Positions 15,243 through 24,905 are shown, counted from the first letter of the stretch. The stretch is 64,000 nucleotides of DNA from JANQOZ01 sp045106555 (GCA_045106555.1 JBGCET010000026.1:89692-153691), one strand, 5' to 3'. Numbers and translations are program-made. Notes: generated by a model not told the origin, from the letters alone.

Positions 15243-16754
15243 ATGTCTAAACCCACTTTTTCCGACGTACGATTCGACTCATTTTCTCTTGCACCTGAAA
15301 TCAGCAAAGGCCTGGCCGACGCCGGTTTTGAGATGTGCACTCCCATCCAGGCCGGCACCTTGCCGCTGGCGCTGGAAGGCAAAGACGTTGCCGGCCAGGG
15401 CCAAACCGGAACCGGCAAAACCGGCGCGTTCCTGGTGGCAGCGTTTCAACGTCTGCTGTCTCAGGAGCCACCGGATGCGGTACGCCGGGATAACAACCCA
15501 CGGGCCATTATTCTTGCACCTACCCGCGAGCTGGCGATTCAGATTCACAAGGACGCTGAGGTGATTGGCGCTCATACGGGTCTAAAACTCGCACTGGCCT
15601 ATGGCGGTATCGATTACGAGAAGCAGCGCACCAACCTGGCCAACGGCGTCGACGTACTGATAGGAACGCCGGGCCGCATTATTGATTACTTTAAGCAGAA
15701 GGTGTTTAACCTGCAGCACATTGAAGTGTTGGTGATGGACGAAGCCGATCGAATGTTTGACCTGGGCTTCATTAAGGACATTCGGTTTCTGCTGCGCCGC
15801 ATGCCCGATCCGGACAAGCGTCTCAACATGCTGTTTTCTGCCACCCTGTCGTTTCGGGTGACCGAGCTTGCCTACGAGCATATGAACAGCCCGGAACGGG
15901 TCGAAATTGAAGTTGAGCAGATTACCGCTGACCGAGTGACCCAATGCGTTTATTTTCCTGCCAACAGCGAAAAAATACCGCTGCTGATAGGGCTGCTGCG
16001 AAAAATTGAGCCCACCCGAACCATGGTGTTTTGCAACACCAAGCGGGCAACGGAAAAGGTCAACGCCTTTTTGAAAGGCAACGGATTTATCTCTGAAGTG
16101 TTGTCTGGCGATGTGCGTCAAAACAAGCGTCAGACCTTACTGGGTAAGTTTCACGACGGCGAGATCGGCATCCTGGTAGCCACTGACGTTGCTGCCCGCG
16201 GGCTGCACATTCCCGACGTGAGCCACGTGTTTAACTTTGATCTGCCCCACGACAGCGAAGATTACGTGCACCGCATCGGTCGCACCGCCCGCCTGGGCGC
16301 TGCGGGCGACGCCATTAGTTTTGCCTGCGAAGACTACGCGTTTTCGCTGCCGGAAATCGAAACCTATATTGAAGCGTCGGTGCCGGTGAAAAGCGTTGAT
16401 CCAGAATTATTGGTGAAGCTCGACCCGCCGGTAGCCCGACCCCGCAAGCCACGGGATGATCGCGGCGGCCGAGGTGGCAGACCCGGTGGTGGACGGTCCG
16501 GAGGTCGATCTCATGGCGGCGGCGGTGGCCGACATCGTAGCGGCAGTGGTCGATCAGGTAGCCAAAGCTCTGGGAGTTCTTCTGGCAGCTCTCAAGGGAA
16601 TAATTCGGGCAACACATCCAACGGCCCTTCCGGAAATGCTGAAGCGTCCGGCGATGCCAACGGAAACAAGACCCCAACCACCGACGGCAGTCCTGCCCCG
16701 CGCAAACGTCGTCGCCGTCGTCGCAAGCCAAAGCCAGCTGCTGAGCAGGGCTGA
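15243..16754 (+). CDS. rhlB: DEAD-box RNA helicase RhlB
   Basis: ATP-dependent RNA helicase of the RNA degradosome type. Motifs in order: the Q motif region FEMCTPIQAGTLPLAL, motif I GQTGTGKT, Ia PTRELAIQ, Ib TPGR, II DEAD in VLVMDEADRMFDLGF, III SAT, V ATDVAARGLHIPDV, and VI HRIGRTAR. The helicase core ends near residue 395. A low-complexity tail of about 105 residues follows, with RGG/GRSGG repeats, a Ser/Gly/Asn block and a final Arg/Lys cluster (RKRRRRRRKPKP). The tail is longer than in E. coli RhlB (421 residues in all) and probably binds RNA. Divergence from trxA-rho supports the RhlB assignment over other DEAD-box paralogues. Confidence 0.9.
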   Translation: MSKPTFSDVRFDSFSLAPEISKGLADAGFEMCTPIQAGTLPLALEGKDVAGQGQTGTGKTGAFLVAAFQRLLSQEPPDAVRRDNNPRAIILAPTRELAIQIHKDAEVIGAHTGLKLALAYGGIDYEKQRTNLANGVDVLIGTPGRIIDYFKQKVFNLQHIEVLVMDEADRMFDLGFIKDIRFLLRRMPDPDKRLNMLFSATLSFRVTELAYEHMNSPERVEIEVEQITADRVTQCVYFPANSEKIPLLIGLLRKIEPTRTMVFCNTKRATEKVNAFLKGNGFISEVLSGDVRQNKRQTLLGKFHDGEIGILVATDVAARGLHIPDVSHVFNFDLPHDSEDYVHRIGRTARLGAAGDAISFACEDYAFSLPEIETYIEASVPVKSVDPELLVKLDPPVARPRKPRDDRGGRGGRPGGGRSGGRSHGGGGGRHRSGSGRSGSQSSGSSSGSSQGNNSGNTSNGPSGNAEASGDANGNKTPTTDGSPAPRKRRRRRRKPKPAAEQG

Positions 16755-16779
16755 GTTTTTCAGAGCCTTGCTCGGAAGT

Positions 16780-16811
16780 TAGACGGGTAAGGCATCTGGC
16801 CTTCACCCGTC
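16780..16811 (+). terminator. hairpin downstream of rhlB
   Basis: An inverted repeat about 25 bases after the rhlB stop pairs GACGGGT-AAGGC with GCCTT-ACCCGTC, with one extra base in the right arm. There is no clear T-run. A second stem (CACCGCT 16895-16901 with AGCGGTG 16916-16922) lies nearer the convergent gene and may serve the other strand. Confidence 0.45.
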
Positions 16812-16996
16812 GACGCGATCGCCAAAAAGCAGGTCGGCGTTTGCCCGAACAGTTAACTCCACAGAAGTAGACCTGTTCTGGCCACTGTTAGCGGCACCGC
16901 TCCATAACCGAAGATAGCGGTGTAGATCATTAATAACCGCACTGCCACTAGCAAGAACACTAGCGCCGTAATGACCAACAAGATGTTCTCTCGCGC

Positions 16997-19063
16997 CTAA
17001 AACTCAAAGTTGTCGTTATGGATGACGTCCACATCCAGCACCGCAGTCCGGGACTGCGTGGAGTTCCCGGCAGCGTCAAAAGTGCCCCCGACCAGCAAGA
17101 CGGGCCGCTTTTGATACTCACTGGCGATGAGTGTTTGTATGCCTCGCTGAAAGATCAAATTGATCGTGTTCACGAACGAGAACGACAGCATGTCGGAGGT
17201 TGACCAGACGTTGTGGCAATACTTGAGTAACTGCGTGCGTAGGGTCGTGAACAGGCACGCTTCATTGCCCACCTTAGCTGTCGCAACAGGCCCGCTGACG
17301 TCACCGCCAGCTAACAACGCATCCGGGATGGAAGGCAAGGCGTTCCACTGTTGATCATCGAACCAGGTTACGGTGTTGCCGAAGGCCAGCGCCGGCAAAA
17401 CCTTCCCATCCATAGTAATAGCGGAAACTTGCGGCAGGTAGGGCGGACCGGCAACGAGCCCAGCCCATTGCGGCGCAGAAACATCCATGAGTTCGGTCCC
17501 GTCAAACCGCCATACGGAAATACGCCGCCCTGACTCGAAAGTGAAGGGTGGCTTGGCGGCCATGAAGTACAGTCCTGCCGCAGACGATGTTTCAGGAATG
17601 GTGACCATAGGCACGCTACATAAAATCTCCAAGTCCTCGGGCAGCTCGGCGGCAATTTCCAGCGCGTCTCCTTGCAGGCGCAATAGTTGACGCCCACAGG
17701 TTCCGACAAACAGCTGTCCTGTATCTGAGAGAGTCAATGCGCCACCGGTTGCAGCATCGGCAACCTCTATCATCACAGGTGCGGCTCCCCGGTTAATCCA
17801 GAGTCCTTCGGGGGTCCATGCGTAGACTATTCCAGACTCATCCATCACCGCGGTCGACGACTGTTCCGGTACCGGATTTAAGTTGTCGACACCCTCGTCG
17901 CTGAAAATGCCTACCGCGGACTGCAAGGTCCCGGCAGTGTTGGTGAATTTTCCGAACACAAAGGTCATTCCGTTGAGTGAGTAGGCCGAACGTAACTGGG
18001 CCTTAAATCTGTTGGTCTTGAAGCTCTGCTCCGGTTGCACCCATTCATCGGATTCCCAGATCGCCAACTGGCGCGAGGCCTGTCGCGCCGACAACGTCAC
18101 TAACGCTGTGTTCCCAGAAGCGGCGATAGGCCTGGTGAACCGGTCATTTCCGGTGGGAAGCTCTAGCGCTGTAATAACGCCGCTGTCGGCTTCGTAAGTA
18201 TCCCAGTTGCCTGAAATACCTCGGATCAGGAGTTGATCGCGATCTTCCAGGCGCCGCGAGGTGAGATTCCTACACCCTACAACGTTATTCGTCACAATGA
18301 TTTGTGTCGACCAAGTCAGACCATCGAATACCGACAGTATCCCTCCGTTTCGGTCGCATACGGCCAATCTGTCAGTCAAGGACGATATTGCTGCCACATC
18401 AATCAGGAGAGGTATCTTCCGATAAACGAGCTCGAAGCCATCAAATTCGACTACGGTGTTGCCGCCAGACTCCAGCGCGTAGATGACCTCCTTGTCGTCG
18501 CGCTTCACAATAGAGAGTTGGAGTGTATTTGGGGTAAGTTCAGCTAGAAATCTCCACCGCTGACCGTTCCATAAGGCTAAGCCGAACACTTGATCGTCGC
18601 TATGGAAAGAACCGCTGGCAACCAGCACGGTTTTTCCCCGCAACGATACTGAACGAAGCCCGCTGATTGAGCCTCTGATGTTCAAGTCCACAAGTTGGCT
18701 ATGTTCAATCTTAACCAGCGGCCGATCAGGGAGTCCGGCGCCATAAAGGGCACGTTCGCTGCCGTTGTCGTACCAGGCCATACGAGAAAATCCATCGCCT
18801 AGGTCCAGGGCGACTGGTGACCAGATCCCTGTCAATGTGTCGTAGGTTGCCAGCCCCCGAGCGCGCCGGTCGGCCACGCTGAGCAACGGGCCACTGACAT
18901 AGAGCTTGCTGGAATCTTGGGCGATTGAGCGGATTGCGCCGGTTATAGTGGGCTGGCCAAACAGTTCCAACCAGGCCTGGGCATTGGCGACGCTTGTCAG
19001 GGGCCCTACGCTGAGCGAAACCATGATGATGCTAAAAATAGAACAACGACGTAAGTGAGTCAT
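16997..19063 (-). CDS. secreted repeat protein of unknown function (possible beta-propeller)
   Basis: The 688-residue protein starts with a signal peptide (cleavage probably after VANAQA, about residue 30). The rest is beta-rich, with repeated blocks that describe local propeller blades or delta-60-like repeats: short hydrophobic strands, Asp/Gly turns and paired Trp (WSPVALD, WRFLAEL, WSTQIIV, WNALPSI). I cannot assign a family with confidence. The last residues (HNDNFEF) resemble the D-x-F-E tail of two other secreted proteins in this window. Base composition looks slightly less GC-rich and more ragged in codon use than the housekeeping genes around it. It stands alone, divergent from the GlxA-family regulator. 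Confidence 0.6.
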   Translation of the reverse strand: MTHLRRCSIFSIIMVSLSVGPLTSVANAQAWLELFGQPTITGAIRSIAQDSSKLYVSGPLLSVADRRARGLATYDTLTGIWSPVALDLGDGFSRMAWYDNGSERALYGAGLPDRPLVKIEHSQLVDLNIRGSISGLRSVSLRGKTVLVASGSFHSDDQVFGLALWNGQRWRFLAELTPNTLQLSIVKRDDKEVIYALESGGNTVVEFDGFELVYRKIPLLIDVAAISSLTDRLAVCDRNGGILSVFDGLTWSTQIIVTNNVVGCRNLTSRRLEDRDQLLIRGISGNWDTYEADSGVITALELPTGNDRFTRPIAASGNTALVTLSARQASRQLAIWESDEWVQPEQSFKTNRFKAQLRSAYSLNGMTFVFGKFTNTAGTLQSAVGIFSDEGVDNLNPVPEQSSTAVMDESGIVYAWTPEGLWINRGAAPVMIEVADAATGGALTLSDTGQLFVGTCGRQLLRLQGDALEIAAELPEDLEILCSVPMVTIPETSSAAGLYFMAAKPPFTFESGRRISVWRFDGTELMDVSAPQWAGLVAGPPYLPQVSAITMDGKVLPALAFGNTVTWFDDQQWNALPSIPDALLAGGDVSGPVATAKVGNEACLFTTLRTQLLKYCHNVWSTSDMLSFSFVNTINLIFQRGIQTLIASEYQKRPVLLVGGTFDAAGNSTQSRTAVLDVDVIHNDNFEF

Positions 19064-19193
19064 AGGGTAAAGACGAGCCTATCGTGAGGCACCCCTAAAT
19101 CGAGGCAGCATAGTTACGTTTCGCGGCTGGTTTTTTGGTCCACAGTGATATGCTGTCGACAAGAGTTTTTGATGCTCAACCCACGATGCTTTC

Positions 19194-20189
19194 ATGCTTT
19201 CCAAAACCCGATCCATTGCGGTGTTCATCTATCCCGGCGGTCAGTCGCTGGACATCACCGGTCCGCTGGAGGTGTTCAATGTCGCCAATTTTGAGCACGC
19301 AGAAAGACACCCGAACGACGACCCTCCGTATTCGTTGAGCCTCGTCGCAGCCCAGGCGGGTCCGGTGAAAATGGCCTCGGGCATTGTGATGATGGCTGAA
19401 CGAGGCTACGCCCAATTGTCTGAACCACCGGATACGTTGCTGGTTAGTGGCGGCATGGGTGATGCCATTGAGCCGGTGTGTCGCGAAGAAGATTTTTTGG
19501 CGTGGCTGCGCAACCAGTCAACTCGTGTTCGCCGCATGGGTTCAGTGTGTTCGGGGGCGCTAATTCTGGCTCGGGCCGGCATTCTTGATCAACGTCGGGC
19601 GACTACCCACTGGCGGGACATTGAAGTGTTGGGTCAGTCTCAAAAGATCCATGTGCAGCCGGATGCCATCTATGCCCGGGATGAACATGTATGGACCTCC
19701 GCCGGCATTACTGCCGGTATGGACATGGCGCTGGCGATGGTGGCAGAGGATCACGGCATGGCGTTGGCATTGAGCGTGGCCAAACGCATGGTGATGGTGG
19801 CTAAGCGCTCAGGAGGCCAATCCCAATTCAGTCAGCAGTTGATCAATCAAGAGGGCACAGACGAATTTGCTGATCTGGCGGCGTGGCTGCAGCAGCACTT
19901 GAATCAGCCTCATACCATGGCGGGTTTGGCTGAACGTTTGCATATGAGCGAACGGCATTTTCGTCGGCGTTTTGTGGAAGCGTTTGATTGCACGCCGCAG
20001 AAATTTCTGGAGAGTTTGCGGCTGGAAGCGGCCAAACCCTGGCTGGAAAATACTTCCCGAAGCCTAAAGCAAATTGCTTATGACTGTGGGTTCTCATCGG
20101 AAGACGCCATGCGCCGTGTGTTCAAACGACGCCTGGGTATTAATCCTGCAGAGTATCGAGAACGCTTTGGCCCACTAGATACTCAATAG
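19194..20189 (+). CDS. GlxA-family AraC-type regulator with DJ-1/PfpI domain
   Basis: The 331-residue regulator has an N-terminal DJ-1/PfpI (class I amidotransferase-like) domain with a nucleophile-elbow Cys in GSVCSGALILARAG. The C-terminal AraC DNA-binding domain has two HTHs (HTMAGLAERLHMSERHFRRR and LKQIAYDCGFSSEDAMRRVF). The family includes GlxA/CdhR/GbdR-like activators of catabolic genes. The effector is unknown. A gene for an exported DJ-1-like protein starts 108 bp downstream on the same strand and is a possible target or partner. Confidence 0.87.
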   Translation: MLSKTRSIAVFIYPGGQSLDITGPLEVFNVANFEHAERHPNDDPPYSLSLVAAQAGPVKMASGIVMMAERGYAQLSEPPDTLLVSGGMGDAIEPVCREEDFLAWLRNQSTRVRRMGSVCSGALILARAGILDQRRATTHWRDIEVLGQSQKIHVQPDAIYARDEHVWTSAGITAGMDMALAMVAEDHGMALALSVAKRMVMVAKRSGGQSQFSQQLINQEGTDEFADLAAWLQQHLNQPHTMAGLAERLHMSERHFRRRFVEAFDCTPQKFLESLRLEAAKPWLENTSRSLKQIAYDCGFSSEDAMRRVFKRRLGINPAEYRERFGPLDTQ

Positions 20190-20297
20190 AGCCGGATAAC
20201 TCTCTGCTCGTCATCCCGTCCGAAAGTGACGCCGGTTTGGCCGATTCAAACCGTCACCTTAAGGCAAGCTGGTTTTTTGGATTGCCGGACTTAAACC

Positions 20298-21287
20298 ATG
20301 ACCCGCTCAACGTTTGCAGTAATACGTTTGATAATCTTTGTTCTCTTTCTCACCAATGGAGCCAGCGTAAAGGCCATGCATAAGCCTCATTCTCAACCGG
20401 AGGTTACCGTCGCTATCTTGATGTTCGATGGCGTACAAATTATTGATTTCGCCGGCCCCTATGAGGTGTTTGGTCAGGCCGGCTTCGGCGTCTTTACGGT
20501 TTCGGAGCGTGGCCAAGCGGTGGACACCGCGATGGGCCTGCGCACCACGCCGGACTATTCCCTCGCCGATGCACCGCCGTTCGATGTGCTGCTGGTACCC
20601 GGCGGCGACGTGGACGACGCTAGCCACAACAAGGCCATCTTGGACTTCATCCGCCAGCACTCAGGCACCCAACAGAAAATTTTGTCGGTGTGCACCGGCT
20701 CGTTCATTCTTGCTGAAAGCGGGGTGCTGAACGGTCTGAAGGCCACTACGTTTTATCGCTCATTGGATAACTTCAGAAAAGACTATCCCAAGATTGAGGT
20801 GGTGAAAGGCGTGCGCTGGGCCGAAAACGACCACATCATCACTTCGGCCGGCCTGTCTTCCGGCATAGATGCCGCTCTGCATCTGGTGGCTCAGTTCAGA
20901 AGCGTAGAAATTGCCCGTAGCACGGCCCTGCATCTGGAATACGACTGGCAACCTGAGCAGGGCTTTGTGCGAACATCGTTGGCAGATCAATACCTGCCAA
21001 CGCTGGACATCAACTGGCCAAGAAAAACCCAGATTAGCAGCGTGTTCTCCATCGGCGATGAACAACACTGGCAGCGCCGAATTCGCATCACGTCATCTCG
21101 TTCGCTGGATGAGTTGCTGGCTCGGATTGATACGGGCATGGACGAACTGACAGGTTGGGCGCGGGTTGAAAGCGGACAGCGTAAATGGACTCGCACATCT
21201 GATCAGCAGGGCATCACCATGCAACTCGTCCATGTTAGTTCAACAGATGATCAGCACCAGCTGGACGTAACCCTAGACCTGAAATAA
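20298..21287 (+). CDS. exported DJ-1/PfpI-family protein
   Basis: The 329-residue protein starts with a plausible signal peptide (RLIIFVLFLTNGASVKA). A DJ-1/PfpI domain follows (VAILMFDGVQIIDFAGPYEVF ... VPGGDV ... SVCTGSFILAESGVL), with the elbow Cys retained. About 100 residues at the C-terminus (after about 225) are not part of the DJ-1 fold and I do not recognise them. Export of a DJ-1-like protein is less usual than the cytosolic forms. A 108-bp gap to the GlxA-type regulator contains an inverted repeat (GTGAC..GGTTTG / CAAACC..GTCAC), so it may have its own promoter. Confidence 0.75.
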   Translation: MTRSTFAVIRLIIFVLFLTNGASVKAMHKPHSQPEVTVAILMFDGVQIIDFAGPYEVFGQAGFGVFTVSERGQAVDTAMGLRTTPDYSLADAPPFDVLLVPGGDVDDASHNKAILDFIRQHSGTQQKILSVCTGSFILAESGVLNGLKATTFYRSLDNFRKDYPKIEVVKGVRWAENDHIITSAGLSSGIDAALHLVAQFRSVEIARSTALHLEYDWQPEQGFVRTSLADQYLPTLDINWPRKTQISSVFSIGDEQHWQRRIRITSSRSLDELLARIDTGMDELTGWARVESGQRKWTRTSDQQGITMQLVHVSSTDDQHQLDVTLDLK

Positions 21288-21316
21288 CTCTCGTCGAAAG
21301 ATGAGTGATAAGACGC

Positions 21317-22282
21317 TCATCCTTCGAAGCTGTCGCTGAAGAGCAACTCTGCATTCACCCGGATGGTGAACCCAACGGGTGTTGATGTGTCCTGTCCCCC
21401 GTTGTCGGAGCCGCCGTTGTCGGTGGCGGTAACGGTGTAAGTGGAAGAGCCACTGATGCCAGGAGCCGGAGTATAAGAAAGATTCCCAGCCCCATCGATG
21501 GTTGGCGGCGTTGAAAATAACGACGCGTTGGAGACATCTCCCACCGATAATGTCACTTGCTGGTCCTGTTCGTCGGGTGCCCCGGCATCAAAACTGATCC
21601 ACTGAGGAACCGTTTGTGCGCCGCTATCGATGGTGACCGCCGGCGGGTCATCAGCGAGAAACGCGGGCGGATCGTTGACCGGGTTGACGGTGATAGTGAA
21701 GGACTGAAAACCGGATACGTTCACGCCGCCGTTCGCCATTCCGCCAGAGTCCACTACCCGGACATCGAATGTGCTGGTTCCGCTAACGTCCTGCGCTGGG
21801 TTGTAGATCAAGTTGCCTAACGTCCCGATGGTGGGCAGCACAGAGAACAGGCCCGGGTTAGAAATATTTTCAACCTGATAGGTCAGGGCAAACTGTCCAG
21901 TCTCACCCGGTCCCGGATCAAAACTGGACCAACTGTTTACCGAAACTCCGTCGGGGTCTTCGTTCACTGCAGGAGGATTGGCCGCTGCAAAGCTAGGCGC
22001 GTCGTTGACGGGCGTAATGTCGAGTGACACCTGGAGCAAGTCTTCGTCCCGGGCAAAGCCGCCGAACGCGCCGATAGCCGCGGTGATATCGACGTTCTCG
22101 CCGGGCTCTCGCCAGCGCCCATCCCAGAATCGGGCAGTCAACGGGCCGGGTCTTCCTGAGAAATTGGCGACCGGAACAAAGCGCAGGAGTGCTTCGGTGC
22201 TCAGCACCAATGCGGTGGTATCGCTCAAGGTATCGGGCACGGCGATCCAATTTAGGTCGTTGTCAGAGTATTCCCACTGCCC
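21317..22282 (-). pseudogene. C-terminal fragment of frameshifted FG-GAP/cadherin-like protein
   Basis: This frame continues the gene that begins at 24008. From about 22282 downward it encodes GQWEYSDNDLNWI, VLSTEALLRFVPVANFSGRP and DITPVNDAPSF. Two Ig/cadherin-like domains ('PVNDAP/PVNDPP' linkers, YTPAPGISGSSTYTVTATDNG) follow, and the chain ends in LLFSDSFEG. An open frame exists up to 22333, but its N-terminal residues there (WRWWRTPAPAP) are out-of-frame translation. The segment has no start signal of its own, so it is expressed only if the shift at 22280-22288 is corrected or bypassed. See the adjoining entry. Confidence 0.75.
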
Positions 22283-24008
22283 CCGGGGCGCTGGTGCTGG
22301 CGTCCGCCACCACCGCCATGCCGCCGAAGGCATCGTTGTCCAAGTATTGAGCGGCTACCGAAAAATCCAGACGGCTGCCCAGCGGATCGCTGTCGTCTTC
22401 TAACTCTTCAAACAGCAGGGACTGACTGCCTAACGCCCGGGGTACCGCGTTGCCGAACAGAACATAGGATTCGCCTTCGTAAACCGCCTCAAGGTCTGCC
22501 CGAAAAGCGCCTATGATCAGATCGGATATGCCATCGCCATTGACGTCTCCGGCACCGCTTACGGCAGCTCCTGATCTGTCTCCAATATCGACACCATTGA
22601 GGGCAAATCCGTTAGTGCCGTTGACGTCTGACACATTCAGCGTCGCCGGGAAACCGCTGGTGCGGCCGAAAACCACATAGGACGCGCCGGTACTGGGCTG
22701 ATTAGCACCCCTAGCCCCAATGATCACGTCATCAATACCGTCACCGTTAACGTCGCCAACGTTGCTGACCGAGCTGCCCGAGTAGTCGTTGGGATCAAAG
22801 CCGGATAAAACGAAACCATTGCTGCCATTGAGCTGCGTCAAATCCAGGCTGGGTGGAAACCCTCCACCGCTGCCAAAGACCACATAGGACTGGCCTCGCC
22901 GGTTATCCGCGGTAGAAGCACCGACGATCACATCGTCAAAGCCATCCCCGTTGACGTCGCCTGCACCGCTGACTGACCGTCCAGAATAGTCGCCCGCATT
23001 AATGCCATTGAGAACAAAACCATTGGCGCCGTTGAGTCCGCCTAGAAAAATCGTCGATACCGCACTGTTGTCAAAACCGAATATCACGTAGGTTTTGCCA
23101 GCCCCATTGCGCACTGGATCACCTGGATCAGCACCTATTGCTCCGACGATCACATCGTCTATGCCGTCCCCATTGACGTCGCCGGCGCCGCTGACGGCGC
23201 GTCCTGAAAAGTCGCCGGATCTATCGCCTATAAGGAAAAATCCATTGCTACCGTTGATACTCGAGAGATCAAAATCTGTTGTAGACCCGTTGTTGGTGCC
23301 GAACACTACGTAAGCTTCGCCGGCTAAATCGCGCGCGGGAATTCCTGGGTCGGCTTTATCAGCGCCGATAATCACATCATCAATACCATCTCCGTTAACA
23401 TCGCCGGCCTTACTAACCGATTGTCCGGAATCGTCGCCACTATCAATGCCGTTGATGACAAACCCCTCGTTGCTAATGCCAATCAGACTCGCAAGATCCA
23501 GGCGGGTTGGGAATCCATCCCCATTGCCGAAGACAACGTAAGATTCCCCCGGTACCGTTCCGCTGAGATTGGGGGCGCCAATGATCACATCGTCAATGCC
23601 ATCGCCATTGACGTCTCCCGCACCGCTGACCGAGACTCCAGAATAGTCGCTTGGGTCAACGCCATCGATCTCAAATCCGTTACTGTCGTTGAGATCTGAC
23701 AGATTCAAACCGGCTGGATACCCGCTCTCGTTGCCAAACACAACGTACGATTTTCCGGCAAAGTTCCGCTCGGGATTGCCAGGACTTGCGGCCGGAGCGC
23801 CAACAATCACGTCGTCAATCCCATCGCCGTTGATGTCCCCGGCGCCGCTGACAGATCTACCAACTCTTTCATCTTCGATATGACCGTAGATTACAAAGCC
23901 GTCGACGCTACTGATTTGATCGAGGTCGATGGCTTCCTGGGCAGTGATGCTACCCGTGGCTAGAACGGCGGCTATGGTGACGGCCAGATGGCGCTTTTTC
24001 ATCGGCAA
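22263..24008 (-). CDS. FG-GAP (integrin alpha-like) repeat protein, N-terminal part, frameshifted
   Basis: The 581-residue frame begins with a signal peptide (MPMKKRHLAVTIAAVLATG...QEA). Seven FG-GAP repeats of about 60-65 residues follow, each with the calcium-binding turn GDVNGDGIDDVI and a YVVFG strand. The chain then enters the domain that in homologues reads ADASTSAP-GQW but here becomes GAVGIL and stops. One extra base in the C5G4 tract at 22280-22288 explains this: removing one base joins the frame to the 21317-22282 segment as a single protein of about 896 residues. As it stands the product lacks its cadherin-like domains and its C-terminal tail. It is probably a surface or secreted adhesin-like protein. 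Confidence 0.75.
   Translation of the reverse strand: MPMKKRHLAVTIAAVLATGSITAQEAIDLDQISSVDGFVIYGHIEDERVGRSVSGAGDINGDGIDDVIVGAPAASPGNPERNFAGKSYVVFGNESGYPAGLNLSDLNDSNGFEIDGVDPSDYSGVSVSGAGDVNGDGIDDVIIGAPNLSGTVPGESYVVFGNGDGFPTRLDLASLIGISNEGFVINGIDSGDDSGQSVSKAGDVNGDGIDDVIIGADKADPGIPARDLAGEAYVVFGTNNGSTTDFDLSSINGSNGFFLIGDRSGDFSGRAVSGAGDVNGDGIDDVIVGAIGADPGDPVRNGAGKTYVIFGFDNSAVSTIFLGGLNGANGFVLNGINAGDYSGRSVSGAGDVNGDGFDDVIVGASTADNRRGQSYVVFGSGGGFPPSLDLTQLNGSNGFVLSGFDPNDYSGSSVSNVGDVNGDGIDDVIIGARGANQPSTGASYVVFGRTSGFPATLNVSDVNGTNGFALNGVDIGDRSGAAVSGAGDVNGDGISDLIIGAFRADLEAVYEGESYVLFGNAVPRALGSQSLLFEELEDDSDPLGSRLDFSVAAQYLDNDAFGGMAVVADASTSAPGAVGIL
22500..23880 (-). repeat. seven tandem coding repeats of about 190 bp (FG-GAP units)
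   Basis: The DNA encodes seven successive copies of GAGDVNGDGIDDVI(V/I)GA, separated by roughly 170-210 bp, giving degenerate tandem repeats at DNA level. They are coding repeats with drifted spacers, not a CRISPR array. Such repeats can expand or contract by recombination. Confidence 0.75.
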
Positions 24009-24182
24009 AATCCTGAGAAAGTTCGGTGTATGGGGGAATTAACGATGGGCGAGCAAAAACCGCACAAATCTGCCGGGACCGATTTAGCGTTTTTCTTCCG
24101 GGGTATTTCAGAGAGGCGATCGGAAGATCATCCGATGAACGTCAACCATTGCGGCGGCGAACAAATCAATCAGGGAAAACGA

Positions 24183-24905
24183 CTAGCCACTACCCTCTTT
24201 CACCAGCCGCTCGGTGGCCGGTTCTATCCACGCCTGCATTTTGTCGGTAATTTCTTGAGCGCTGAGTCCCGATACGTCCATGGGCGGGCCGAACTCTAAA
24301 ACCGCGATGCCCGGTCTTTGGATCAACATACTTTTCGGTGGCCAGAACAGACCGGTATTGACCGCGATGGGAATGACGGGAACGTCAGCCGCTTCGGCCA
24401 GCACGCCGCCGCCAATTTTGTATTTGGGCGGCGAGCCCGGCGCTTTGCGGGTGCCCTCGGGAAACACGCCAATGGACTGGCCGCTGGCGAGTAGTTCTAA
24501 CCCCTGCTCCATCACCTGGGTAATGGCGCTGCTGCCGGCTTTGCGGTCGATGGCAATGGGCCGCAGGATGGCCATGCCCCAGCCGAAGAACGGGATGTAC
24601 AAAATCTGCTTTTTGATGACCCAGGAAAACGGCGGCAGCAGGCCCTGCAAAATCACCGGCTCTAACGTGGACTGGTGTTTGATGAAGTAAATTACCGGCG
24701 TCTTGCTCATGTGCTCAAGACCGCGCAGCTCCACCTTGATGCCGCCAATCACGTGCAGGCTTAGGAGTACAAATTTAATCCACAGACGGGTGAAGTAAAA
24801 ACGAAACCGCACCGGCAACACCACCGTCAACAGCAAGCAAGGAACAAACGCCATCAGCGAGACGGCGAAGGCCAACACAAATAAATAGGCGCGCAGCTTA
24901 TACAT
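24183..24905 (-). CDS. plsC: 1-acyl-sn-glycerol-3-phosphate acyltransferase
   Basis: A membrane-associated acyltransferase of about 240 residues that makes phosphatidic acid. N-terminal hydrophobic segments (YLFVLAFAVSLMAFVPCLLL) precede the catalytic block KHQSTLEP. This is an H-x4-E version of the usual H-x4-D, a variant I recall from other proteobacterial PlsC proteins. Further motifs are GVFPEGTRKAPG and PVIPIAVNTG. The start is ATG 24905; longer in-frame versions reaching 25049 overlap gmhB and have no family sequence. It overlaps the gmhB stop by 8 bp and ends the glyQ-glyS-gmhB-plsC operon. Confidence 0.9.
   Translation of the reverse strand: MYKLRAYLFVLAFAVSLMAFVPCLLLTVVLPVRFRFYFTRLWIKFVLLSLHVIGGIKVELRGLEHMSKTPVIYFIKHQSTLEPVILQGLLPPFSWVIKKQILYIPFFGWGMAILRPIAIDRKAGSSAITQVMEQGLELLASGQSIGVFPEGTRKAPGSPPKYKIGGGVLAEAADVPVIPIAVNTGLFWPPKSMLIQRPGIAVLEFGPPMDVSGLSAQEITDKMQAWIEPATERLVKEGSG

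Noticed and set aside
22500..23880. Regularly spaced repeats that might suggest a CRISPR array
   Set aside because: The repeats are in frame and encode FG-GAP units; the spacers also code for conserved strands, and the period (about 190 bp) is wrong for CRISPR.
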